Source of the DNA: Gracilaria caudata
Taxonomy: Eukaryota > Rhodophyta > Florideophyceae > Gracilariales > Gracilariaceae
NCBI GenBank assembly: GCA_030374735.1
Contig: JASCIV010000316.1
Span: 1 to 24,726, forward strand
Reading direction: 5' to 3'
Length of the DNA: 24,726 nucleotides
Shown here: positions 1 to 8,760 of the stretch, piece by piece
Layout of the letters: each line of letters starts with the position of its first letter
Numbering within the stretch: position 1 is the first letter of the stretch
Made by a program: the position numbers and the translations under genes
Notes under the pieces: model-generated
What the model was told of the DNA's origin: nothing
The model's database searches: none
The model's input: only the letters and a program-made list of their open reading frames with translations

Positions 1-520
1 GAACCAAGAGCCTATCGTCCATAAATATTTGCTGGTCTCAGACAAAGTACCGTTTATTAGCATATCCTTACAGCGTCCTCGGTTGGTTTTGGTGATGAGA
101 AGTTTTCGTTTGGTCCGAGTGGCTACACTTTCCATTTACCCAATGATGCCATATCAAAAGGAAAAATGATGCACATGACTTGAGTACCTGCCACACTTGC
201 ACTTCTGCATGCTAACCTTGGCATGGTATAGGCCATGGACACATAAATCGTGTGGGACTGCCAAAAAGGTTTGGTAACAGTAGATGGTGCTCGTGTTGAC
301 TGGAGCAATAAATCAAACCGTACACGTGACGGCCACCTCAGTCACTCAGGGAGAATGTCCTGTCATTAGATGATCATTAGGATATTGATATTTCGGGACA
401 CCTTTTTACAATCCCAGTACAGTATCTGTTCAATGGCCAATGTCAGTCAAACCTTTCGCCTTTCCATCTCTCTATAGAGAGGCAACAGGTGTTCATTTTC
501 GTAGATTGGAAGCTTTTCTG
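1..520. other. Left-edge intergenic DNA
   Basis: I see no supportable gene here. The few open frames are short, lack protein-like composition and overlap one another on both strands. The segment runs up to the first copy of the repeat family. Confidence 0.5.
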
Positions 521-788
521 TGGGATTCCATTAAGGAACCACTAAGCCTCTATTGGTTTATTGCACCACTGTTTTTTCGTTCTTTTAGTGGCTTTGTATT
601 TACTGTTCCACTAGAATCTTTTTTTAAATTTTACTGGTACGGTACCACTAAAACCAATCGCGAAGTATTGATCCCATTGGTGACGTACCACTATAGTTTA
701 GTGGAATAATAGTCCACTAATTCTAGTGTAGTAAACCAGTTATTCTATTGGTATTCTTTTGGTTTACTAAACTTTTTACCATGCAGTG
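521..788 (+). repeat. Diverged direct repeat, copy 1 of 3
   Basis: This copy shares an ordered series of blocks with copies 2 and 3: TCTATTGGTTTATTGCACC near the left, TTTAGTGG, then TACTGGTACGGTACCACTAAA, AGTATTGATCCCAT, GTACCACTATA, and a right end TTTTTACCATGCAGTG at 788. It also contains short inverted motifs (TAGTGG at 586-591 against CCACTA at 608-613; TAAACCA against TGGTTTA near the right end). An 89-codon open frame crosses the copy but is not conserved in the others, so it is not called as a gene. A non-autonomous mobile element is likely; no terminal inverted repeats or target-site duplication could be fixed by eye. Confidence 0.75.
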
Positions 789-926
789 AAATTCAGCCCA
801 TTTCAGAAACTGGTGCACGGGTCCACCTTCTGTAAGGACGACATCTGGATAGGAATCGCTCCAGCCCCCGGTAAAATTCAAAGAAATCCTAGAACGAACT
901 GTAGTATATCATAATTTTCGAGCATA

Positions 927-1223
927 GTAGTGGATCCTTATCCCCATTATAGTAGTACTGTAACAGTGAAAATAATTAAGGAAACAAAGACACTCTATTG
1001 GTTTATTGCACCTCTGTTCTTTTCGTGGTTTTAGTGGCTCTGTATTTACCGATTCACCAGAATCCTTAATTAAATTTTACTGGTACGGTACCACTAAATC
1101 CAATCGCAAAGTATTGATCCCATATGTAACGTACCACTATAATTCAGTGGAATAATAATCCAAATTTTCCAGAGTAGTGAGCCACTAGTCGTATTGGTTC
1201 CCTAAACGTTTTACCATGCAGTG
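927..1223 (+). repeat. Diverged direct repeat, copy 2 of 3
   Basis: This copy has the same block order as copy 1 (CTCTATTGGTTTATTGCACC, TTTTACTGGTACGGTACCAC, CAAAGTATTGATCCCAT, CGTACCACTATA) and ends in GTTTTACCATGCAGTG at 1223. A left extension, AGTGGATCCTTAT followed by CATTATAGTAG, is also found in copy 3, so the unit is nearer 300 bp than 250 bp. Substitutions and small indels are scattered throughout, which indicates an old duplication. Confidence 0.75.
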
Positions 1224-1596
1224 CACTGAGGGCTTACTTATAGAATAATTACAAGACTTTGAAGTGTCAATTACACTCTACTGAACTTACACACTTTGCT
1301 TGACGATGGTCCAATTATCGTTCAATTACAGTTTCAATTACTGCTCGCTGCCTTTTCACTGACTTTTTTCTTAGCACGTTTCGCTGGGGTATTGCATAAC
1401 TACCGAGTCTAGTGCAGCCGAAACAGCTTTGCGCTAGTGAGGCAGAACGGATATCGGGCGGTATGTAGAAGGTACCGATATATCTCCTTTCTTGTAGATA
1501 AGAGAGATACGACTTAGACGCATTGTTGAAGGCAAATATGCCAGAAGGCCGCACGCCCTCCACATAAAATGAACTGTAGAACATCAAAGTAGTAGA
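1224..1596. other. Spacer between repeat copies 2 and 3
   Basis: The segment has one 108-codon minus-strand open frame that runs on into copy 3. It has no recognisable motif and I do not support it as a gene. Confidence 0.4.
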
Positions 1597-1900
1597 GGAT
1601 AATGGTGGATTCTTATGTGCATTATAGTAGAACCATACCAATGGAATGCTCTACTTCACTACTAATATTTTAATGGTTCCTTGCACCACTATTTCTTTAG
1701 AGTTTTTAGTGGTTCGCTACTTAATGAACCACTAGAATCATTCATTGAATAGTGTTGGCACTATACCACTAAAACCAGTTGCAAAGTAATGATTCCGTTG
1801 GTAGAGTACCACTATAGTTTAATGGAATAATATTCCAAGTAATTCCAGTGAAGTAAAAAAATAGTTCTAGTGGTTCACTAACTTTATTTACCATGCAGTG
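1597..1900 (+). repeat. Diverged direct repeat, copy 3 of 3
   Basis: This is the most diverged copy. It keeps GGTGGATTCTTAT and CATTATAGTAG on the left, then TTGCACCACT, TTTTTAGTGGTTC, ATACCACTAAAACCA, GCAAAGTAATGATTCC and GAGTACCACTATAGTTTA, and ends in TTTACCATGCAGTG at 1900. The distances between the right ends of successive copies are 435 and 677 bp, so this is a cluster, not a regular tandem array. Confidence 0.7.
1707..1734. repeat. Perfect 9-bp hairpin inside repeat copy 3
   Basis: TAGTGGTTC at 1707-1715 pairs with GAACCACTA at 1726-1734 around a 10-base loop. Copies 1 and 2 have shorter or mismatched versions at the equivalent place, so an inverted motif is part of the repeat family. 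Confidence 0.7.
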
Positions 1901-2235
1901 AATGTACGGAGATCCTCTACGATTCCTTTTGCAGGGTGTCCCTCGACCACCTCGCGGAGGTCTTGGAACTCCCCAACAAGGGCATTATGATCATCACGAA
2001 GAATGTGGGGTTGCTCTTCCAGAGGTTTGACCTGGTGGTTGTCAGTAGTTCCTTGTGAAGGGCAAGCGGCCTCGACAGCGGAAGTAGCTTTAGGCGCAGC
2101 AGTTTCCTCGGAAGTAGCCGGAGCGGGGCTCACCTCCTCTTGAAGAATGGCAGACGGAGTCGGTGAAAGTGTCCAATAATCCCGAGGCGGGCTCGAGGCT
2201 CCTGACGAACTCTTTCCCTTGCGACGGGTTCCGTC
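1888..2235 (-). pseudogene. Possible decayed coding fragment, unknown family
   Basis: The minus strand has a frame open for 115 codons after a TAA at 2236-2238. It begins with a Lys/Ser/Pro-rich stretch, continues through an Ala/Glu/Thr-rich linker (SPAPATSEETAAPKATSAVE) and ends in a hydrophilic, helix-prone acidic segment (LVGEFQDLREVVEGHPAKGI). There is no ATG near the beginning. Upstream, a second minus frame (2130-2336) looks like a continuation after a frameshift. The 3' end runs into repeat copy 3. A gag-like remnant of a retroelement is possible but no diagnostic motif (zinc knuckle, protease) is visible. Chance openness cannot be excluded. Confidence 0.25.
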
Positions 2236-2960
2236 TTAATGGAGATCCATGAATTGAACCGGAGGTGCGGATCATCACTTCTCGTACGGGATTGAATGCA
2301 GGTAACTGCTGGTTCCGCGTCAGGCTTCGCAAACATCCTGCCCGTTCCAGGGTATCAACCTGATACTTCAAGAATAGGCACGAAACCTCAAAGAGGAGAT
2401 TGGAATAAATCCAAATCACCGATTCTAGGCCGGGAGATCACTTTGTAGTCCAATACCTCGAAGGGGAAAGGACTGCGAAGCTGTCCGAAACCTCTCTCTT
2501 GTAGGGTGGCGGGGCGGACAAAGCGTTCTCTGGGAAGCCTCAACCAGGCGGATGCAAGCTGAGGCCAACCGTCACGGCGGAGCAGAGAGAGAAAGAGACA
2601 AGAACAGTGATCCGGGAGAACCTGTGATGAGACAAGAGTCCACGAATGTGGGGGAGCGCGGGCCTACCAGTGGGGTGAGTCGCGCGATCGTGGTTGGGCC
2701 ACGAGAAGGGAATAAGGGAAAAGGTAATGTTGGGTTGTCCGGTAATACCCGTGAGATACCTCGTAAGAGGGCGAGCACAACAATATGTGCATAATCTCCC
2801 AACATTGGGTTCTCGAGGACGCAGGGCAGATGAACTTTCGTGAGTAACGGGACTTTCCTCATGTTGAGGCAAATAGTCCGCGAAGGTGGCAAAGTTGAGG
2901 ACCAAGGATCATGATTGCGGAAGGTTAATGTGATCGCAGCCGCGATGCCGATGAGCTAAA
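2236..2960. other. GC-richer island with broken frames
   Basis: Composition is visibly richer in G and C than the DNA on either side. A plus-strand frame upstream of and through 2552-2794 is Arg/Glu-rich (NRHGGAERERDKNSDPGEPV), and an opposed minus frame of 121 codons overlaps it. Neither has a recognisable domain. The island ends near TAGTACAATGCAGTG (2961-2975), which resembles the right end of the 521-1900 repeats. It may be the interior of an old mobile element. Confidence 0.3.
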
Positions 2961-2975
2961 TAGTACAATGCAGTG

Positions 2976-5776
2976 CACACTTCCCAGTTTTTGGGTCTGA
3001 AGAATATCTAAAAATATCCAAAAATTGTGGTCAACCTCCGGAACAATCTGTGTTCCACGTGTCTATCCCACACTCTAGAATAAGCATTTCTATTATTGTA
3101 ATAACACCACCGAGTCATCGGAAAATCACCAAGTAGTAAAACTTCCATTCTTACGGCGTCGCACTTGAGCGAATATGAGTGCGCACTGTGTAACTCCCAA
3201 AGCTGGGTCTTAAACTAACTAGCTTGCTACAAACTCCAAACTTAGCCGCTTCCCGTGTGTCTAATCTCTACTGGCAAGGCTGTGATAGTCATTGTGAGAT
3301 AGTACGCGCGATGGGGTGGCAGGGCTGACTGTAAAGCGGAGTCCCAAGCAGTCTTGCGAGCGCGGAGATCCGTACGGTGAGCGAGGGGTGACGGCCGAGG
3401 TGTGGGACTGTACTGCACAGTGCTCGAAAGCGGTAACACTGAGCGGTGGCATGTAGAGAGGCGGATAGTACGCCCGAACGCACGCAGGCGGCGATACGGG
3501 TACTAGCGGCTTAAGAGAACCGGTTCGGATGCGTACTAGAAGTCGCGAAAACTAGTATAGCGAAGAATTGAGTACGGGGTGCTTACCTTTACTACGCGAC
3601 GGTGCGGGCCGCGCGGGAGCTCACTATGTAGTGATTCAGCTCCCTGCCTGGCACTCAGCGGTATTACAACTACTACAACGCACACACTATGTCCACTGCT
3701 GTACCGCATATGCGTTCCACTTGTGAAGCTCACCGACCGTGCGGCAATCCAACCTTCCAGCAAAGCCAATCTCCACGTGGCACCACTGCCACGCATGGCG
3801 TGCACGCGCATTGCTGTTGCTCTCGTTCGCACATCGCTGTTACGCTCGCATCCGCTAGTACCCCTCTTACACCGCTGCGGCTCTCTATATCACAGTCATA
3901 GTATTTCTATCTACGAACAAGTGGGAAAAATAACTACGTCCCTAAACAAACCTTTCCGAAGCATTTTACTCCAAATGGTCTCACAATTTAACTTCAGGTA
4001 CTTTAGCTCTCAGATTTCCTACAACGAGGAAATTTAGGCGGTTACTTCTTAGGTCGGTTTTGTCGAGAAAGGTTTACCATGACTGGAAGTATGATTTAGC
4101 AAACGGTTATGAATTCCCGATCAAGACTTTACTGACTTACCAGCAATATGTCAGAGTTACTTAAAATTGAAATTGGAAAGAACGTATGGGCAGCTTAAGA
4201 ACTTCAAGTCACCACGCCGGCATATTAACAAAGCAAAGTTTTTAATTTCACTGAAATCTAGTTAAAAACATTCTTGTCACAGAATCTTACCATTTCCAAA
4301 TTTAAGAAGTAATGAAATTAAATGAAGCTACTTAGTTTAATTCACTTCCAAAGTAAAAGCAAAGAATAATGCATAAAAACGTTTTCTTTACTTACAGAAT
4401 ACAAAACGCCTTGTACTTTCGCTGTGGTTTAAATTGTAGTTCTAGTTTTAAATCTTTATTGTTTTCGTTTTAATGTTCAAGAAAAGTGTAACGTATTAAT
4501 TATCATATTTTCATAGATCGGAGGAGTATTTATTACTGAATATTTTTCATTTGGGGATCCGTATTCACTTTGTTTTGAAAATAGATAATTCTAACCCTCA
4601 TAAATATTTACAAAAATACTGGCTTTATTTCTTGACGAGTTGATCAAACTTCAGATTTTCAAAAAAAATCTGTGACAAGTTGTTTCCCAATATAGGGAAA
4701 GAATAAACTATTTTGTTGATAAAGAAGGTTTGCAAAGAATTTTGTCACTTTTCCACTTGCCTACTGCAAATATTTTTCCAGGTTTTTGAATAGATGACTG
4801 TAATCTGATTATGGAGATGTTTGAAACTGGTCTAAATTGGTGCATTGAAGATGTAGTAAAGTGTTGAAATGAGGCATCAAAATATTTAGCGCTATATGAA
4901 TGCAAAGAAAGTTTTCTATACCCAGAGCAGCCTGTAAACTTTACTGAATAGTTGAGGCCAGAGCAATGCTTTATTTAATGATATGTAATGACTGGCTTAC
5001 TAGGATGTGAAGTAGAATTGTTTCTGTACCTACTCATTCACGTTTTACGTGTTTAACTGGCTTTAGAGATAGACTCTTTTCAAGCTTCTGGTTTTTATCC
5101 TTACAGAAAACATAAATAAAATGCTCACTCAAGTTTTTCGTCTTTTATGTTCAAATTCTTCTTCTCCTGGCTTACAACTTATATTTAATAATATACTTCA
5201 GATTATGTTCTCTACTTTACTTGGAAGCTTTTTGGAACGATTTAGAGTACACGTGGTGACTGACTCTGACTAAAATGACACTGACTTAAGAGCTTTTAGT
5301 CATATATGCGCCTCTGACAATAGTGTGTAATGTATGTAGTTGGTTGTTGTACACGTAGTAATTGGAAGTCCAGCCGTATGAAGTTGGCGAGACATGGAAT
5401 ATACATTATTCGCTAGTTTTTTAAACGATTTAAGTCATCCAGTTGTCCGTAGTCGAAGGGATATTGATGAATAATGACCTTGGTTTAATGCGTTGATAAT
5501 GGTTCATCAAATGTTGTACAACTGTACACCTGATGCTCGAGCATCAGCTATGTAGTATCATGAAATGTGCATGTTTTTAGACGATTTAGTCTCTTCCTAG
5601 AAGATTTAGTCTAGGTACGTACCGAAACTCCCCTTCCATGTGTAAACATTTTAAATAAGACTCTTTTCCATTTCTACCGCCACAGACTTCTTTCTTTTAC
5701 CACATATGTACTCAAATTAAGGCGTCTCTCTCCGGCGCAGTGCATGGCACTGACGTATCTGTAGCTACCATGGATT
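2976..5776. other. Gene-free intergenic DNA, partly very AT-rich
   Basis: I see no supportable gene. Between 3240 and 3900 the DNA is mixed in composition with mutually overlapping short frames. From about 4040 to 5770 it is strongly AT-rich with stops in every frame. A perfect palindrome lies at 5530-5547. Confidence 0.55.
5530..5547. repeat. 18-bp perfect palindrome
   Basis: CTGATGCTCGAGCATCAG is identical to its reverse complement. It sits alone in AT-rich intergenic DNA, with no gene start nearby that would suggest an operator. Confidence 0.8.
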
Positions 5777-6342
5777 ATGATGGTTTTGAGACGCGCGCGA
5801 AGCGCGTGTCAAAAACAATTACTTCATAAACATGACATTATGCAATTCAATCGTCTAGGGAGCCCCGACGAAGTCGTTCGAATTAATAATTTTGGCCTGC
5901 GTTTTGCAGGGCAATATGCATTCCGCAAAGATGACCCCTCAGGTCGGTCTACGCTAGGCTCGGTTAGTACGCACACTGCCCTCGAATGGCTAAGTTAGGT
6001 GTAGAAAGTCAAAGATACTAAATTGCTAGTATATCATACATATTTACTTCCTTTTTAATTGTGATGCTTCTACTGGATTAGTTCGTTCGCATCGTTGTGA
6101 AGTGGGTCATATTATGTAGTGCTTTTGTTGCCTGACAAAACATTTCTGCCGCAAGCCATTGCTTTTTCATAGAAGATTTGCCTGAGTCGACAATCAACAG
6201 ATCTGGAGCCGGTGACAGCCTGAGCTAAACTCCACAAGGATGTCGATAGCAATAACTGTAAGATACAGGTACAGTTCACTGTTGTGTTAATAAAGTGTTC
6301 TCAAAACTGTCCATAAAATGAAGGACATAAGACAAACACATT
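5777..6342. other. Intergenic DNA with a short weak open frame
   Basis: An ATG-started frame of 73 codons (5777-5998, +) has no recognised motif. It includes ACGCGC-GCGAA-GCGCGT, a GC-rich potential hairpin near 5792-5808 in otherwise AT-rich DNA. I do not support it as a gene. Confidence 0.4.
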
Positions 6343-6924
6343 TTGAATGTCAAGAATGCGTCCAATGTTATTTTAGTGGCCGTATTGGGCCCAGTGCACT
6401 TCAGCAGTCGCTTGGTTGCACGCCGAGAGCAAAACGCAGATGGGTTGACAGTTCGTTACGTTGTTAGACCAGAGAATCTTATTACTGCTACGTCTACAGT
6501 TTCTAACTTACTTTCAGAACCCAATGTGCCGCCAACACTTTTTTCTCTCCGGAGAGGGCTGTGTATTAGCAGCAAATTTCGTTTGTTGAATTTGTTTACC
6601 TCTCATCATTCTTTTCTGTCGAGAAGAAACCGTACTATGAAAACAAAACACGCTCGTGGATTTCTCAGTGAATTTCTTTCTCTTCAGCGCTTTCTATATG
6701 TGGTGAAAAATGGGTTTTACTGTCAGCCTTTTTTGATCACAGCAATTGTGATTGAGCAAACAAGGTTGATAAAAATTCCAGAAAAAGTTCAGAATTTCCA
6801 CTTGAATTGGCGTCAGCCTGATGGCGTGTCGAATTGGCGGATTGGGGGCCTGCCAGACCCTTTTTCTTTTTCGTGTAATACATATTCGATGTGTACATGT
6901 CACACGGCAGAAATTGGCCAATGA
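6343..6924 (+). other. Long unrecognised open frame without ATG
   Basis: The plus frame is open for 193 codons in DNA of moderate GC, longer than expected by chance at this composition. It lacks an ATG until about codon 99, so as it stands it is either an internal exon, a gene remnant or a fluke. The predicted peptide is basic (LVARREQNADGLTVRYVVRP near the start, then HHSFLSRRNRTMKTKHARGF). I recognise no domain. A 115-codon minus frame beginning with ATG at 7041 overlaps its end and is equally unrecognised. Confidence 0.25.
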
Positions 6925-7026
6925 TTCGGTCGCAACAATTACGGATGAGATAATGATAAAATTTATCACATTTAATGTGAACTGGATGATGATCTGTCCA
7001 TCCCGGGATTCAACCAAGAATAGCTG

Positions 7027-7047
7027 TAGGTCATGCGGCATGACCTA
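7027..7047. repeat. 10-bp perfect inverted repeat, 1-base centre
   Basis: The arms TAGGTCATGC (7027-7036) and GCATGACCTA (7038-7047) flank a single G. A second short palindrome, TGATAAA-A-TTTATCA, lies 60 bp to the left at 6954-6968. They could be a dyad protein-binding site or mobile-element relic; nothing adjacent decides this. Confidence 0.7.
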
Positions 7048-7399
7048 GATGATGCAATGTTCGCTGAGGTGGAATTGTTAGAAAGCAGCAGAACATTATT
7101 GAACTAATGTAAGGAAATGAGAAGAGTTGGCGCTTCCAGGATTTGTCCTGGCTGAGGAAACATTGGGCAACGTCCAAAGCATAGCGAGTTACGCGCCTCG
7201 TTGAGGCGTGCTTTTTCTCCCGAGGAAGATAGATCTGATATTATGAACTGATAGGGTGAAATATGAGTACCTTGAGGCCAAGGCTGGCAAGGACAGTAAA
7301 ATATATTATATTTACATTGGTGACATAGCTCAGACAAAGAGAGGGCCAGAATGTAAACCAAACACGAAGTACATGTAGATTGGCGTTGTGTACTGTTGA

Positions 7400-8146
7400 T
7401 CTTTGGCACTTGAATGTTGTACTGGTTTGCGTGTCGTTGGAGCCACAACGGCTTCGAACGAGCGTGCCCATAGGCTCAAAAATGAAAATGCATTGCGTGA
7501 GATGGTTGCTGTAGAGGAGAAACTGCGCATCGGAGAAAGAAAGCTCATGGGTGAGTAAGGAACACAGGACACTGTCTCCTTTCTTCTCAATGGAAGAGAA
7601 AAAGCATGTCAGGCTTTATTGATCAAATTGAATTATAAAAATGGGGAACGGCAGAGTATCTCCAGCGCAGCATGATAAGTTAGTAAGAGTCGAAAGCATG
7701 ACATGCGCAACGTGCTGAGGAGCAGAGTTTAAGAGCAGTATCAAGTCAGTTGCATGGAAGAAAATGGAGCGGCTTGATTCTGAATTACTAACGAAGCGTA
7801 ATGACTGTTACTTTGTACAGGCGTATGTTAGGGGAGATCGTTTGTTTATCGCACCGCACGGAAGTGGCACTCCGCGGAGAAGGAGGTGCCTGGTGTGACC
7901 ATTTTGTCGAAATGCTTTCTAGGCTGCACGTCTAGCTGAAAGTGATACGAATCGAACGCGAAACTGTCAGACAAGGTGAGCGGCTCTCAGGCCGTGGCTC
8001 GAGCGCACCATGATGCTGTAGAAGTAACAACTAGGACGATGAAGCACGCATTGAAAGATGCTGCGCGAGCAAGGCACGCTGTTGGTCAGCGCAACGGGGC
8101 GCACGCAAATGGAGGTCTGGCAAAAAAGGCGGCTTTGCAGGTGTAA
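7400..8146 (+). pseudogene. Possible decayed coiled-coil protein gene
   Basis: Plus-strand, protein-like segments succeed one another in different frames. Frame 2 (7400-7558) contains NERAHRLKNENALREMVAVE followed by EKLRIGERKLMGE. Frame 1 near 7705-7760 reads HAQRAEEQSLRAVSSQLHGR. Frame 0 (7719-7898) contains MERLDSELLTKRND and YVRGDRLFIAPHGSG. Frame 2 again (7946-8146) contains NAKLSDKVSGSQAVARAHHD then MKHALKDAARARHAVG. The Ala/Glu/Lys/Arg-rich, helix-prone character runs through most of them, as expected for a coiled-coil gene broken by frameshifts and stops. An alternative is an intron-containing gene: GTGAGT at 7551, TACTAAC at 7786-7792 and ACAG ending at 7820 look like donor, branch site and acceptor. 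However, that splice leads to a stop after two codons. Family unknown. Confidence 0.33.
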
Positions 8147-8655
8147 TGAGAAGCGCGGATGACGGAGCTGATCTGTGGTGCAATCGGCGCCGGGAGGAGG
8201 AGGCGGGGGTTCGAGCACAGAAAGGCGCGAGCAAGACGCGCGCGGCGCTGCTGCGTTCCATTGGTGGCATGCCGGTGGACAGCAACAAGACGTCCACGAG
8301 GCTGCGCTGGGCAGCTGTGCATGTGCGCCCGTTTTTTCGCCAAAAGCTGCACTGCAGCGGTGGCAGCATCCAACGAGCCCAACAAGCGCGCCCGCGCCGC
8401 CTCTGCTTGCTAACCATCGCGCACCGCGCCCTGCGGCACGCAGCGATGAATTTGGCGCGCGATACATTATGGAGCTGCTGCCCCACAGTTTCTACACTTA
8501 ACCGCTGTACTCTCATTAGCATTGCAGCTTTCCACATGACGCTTTCATATCTTTAATGCGCTCGCCTCCTTATTATTATAATACCTCCATTTCTCTATCT
8601 TGCCCCACTTTCGCCCGCTCCTCTCTCATCCCCTCTTTCGCACCCCACATCCAGC
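8147..8655. other. 5' flank of rboh copy A
   Basis: The segment is GC-rich to about 8450 with overlapping open frames on both strands, as expected from composition alone. It then becomes a CT-rich stretch leading to the TATA box of the oxidase gene. No separate gene is supported. Confidence 0.45.
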
Positions 8656-8662
8656 TATAAAA
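8656..8662 (+). promoter_or_regulatory. TATA box of rboh copy A
   Basis: TATAAAA lies 99 bp upstream of the ATG at 8761. A start site about 30 bp downstream would give a CT-rich 5' leader of roughly 70 nt. Its position supports the first ATG over the in-frame ATG at 8806. Confidence 0.65.
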
Positions 8663-8760
8663 CTCCGCCTCACCTGACGCACCTCATACCGCATCCCCTC
8701 CTCGACCACCGTCTCTCTCTCAGATCAGATCCCAAATCGCGCTCTGTCCGTCCCGCTGCA

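Noticed and set aside
521..1900. Reading the three repeats as LTRs of one retrotransposon
   Set aside because: The copies are too diverged and irregularly spaced, and there is no primer-binding site or coding interior between them.
7551..7820. Intron with GTGAGT donor, TACTAAC branch site and ACAG acceptor
   Set aside because: Joining the flanks gives a stop after two codons in the upstream frame, so it cannot be claimed as a functional intron. It is kept only as a finding.
8146..8556. Overlapping open frames of 84-168 codons on both strands
   Set aside because: The DNA is GC-rich and stop-poor. No frame has recognisable order or motifs, and they compete on both strands directly upstream of a promoter.
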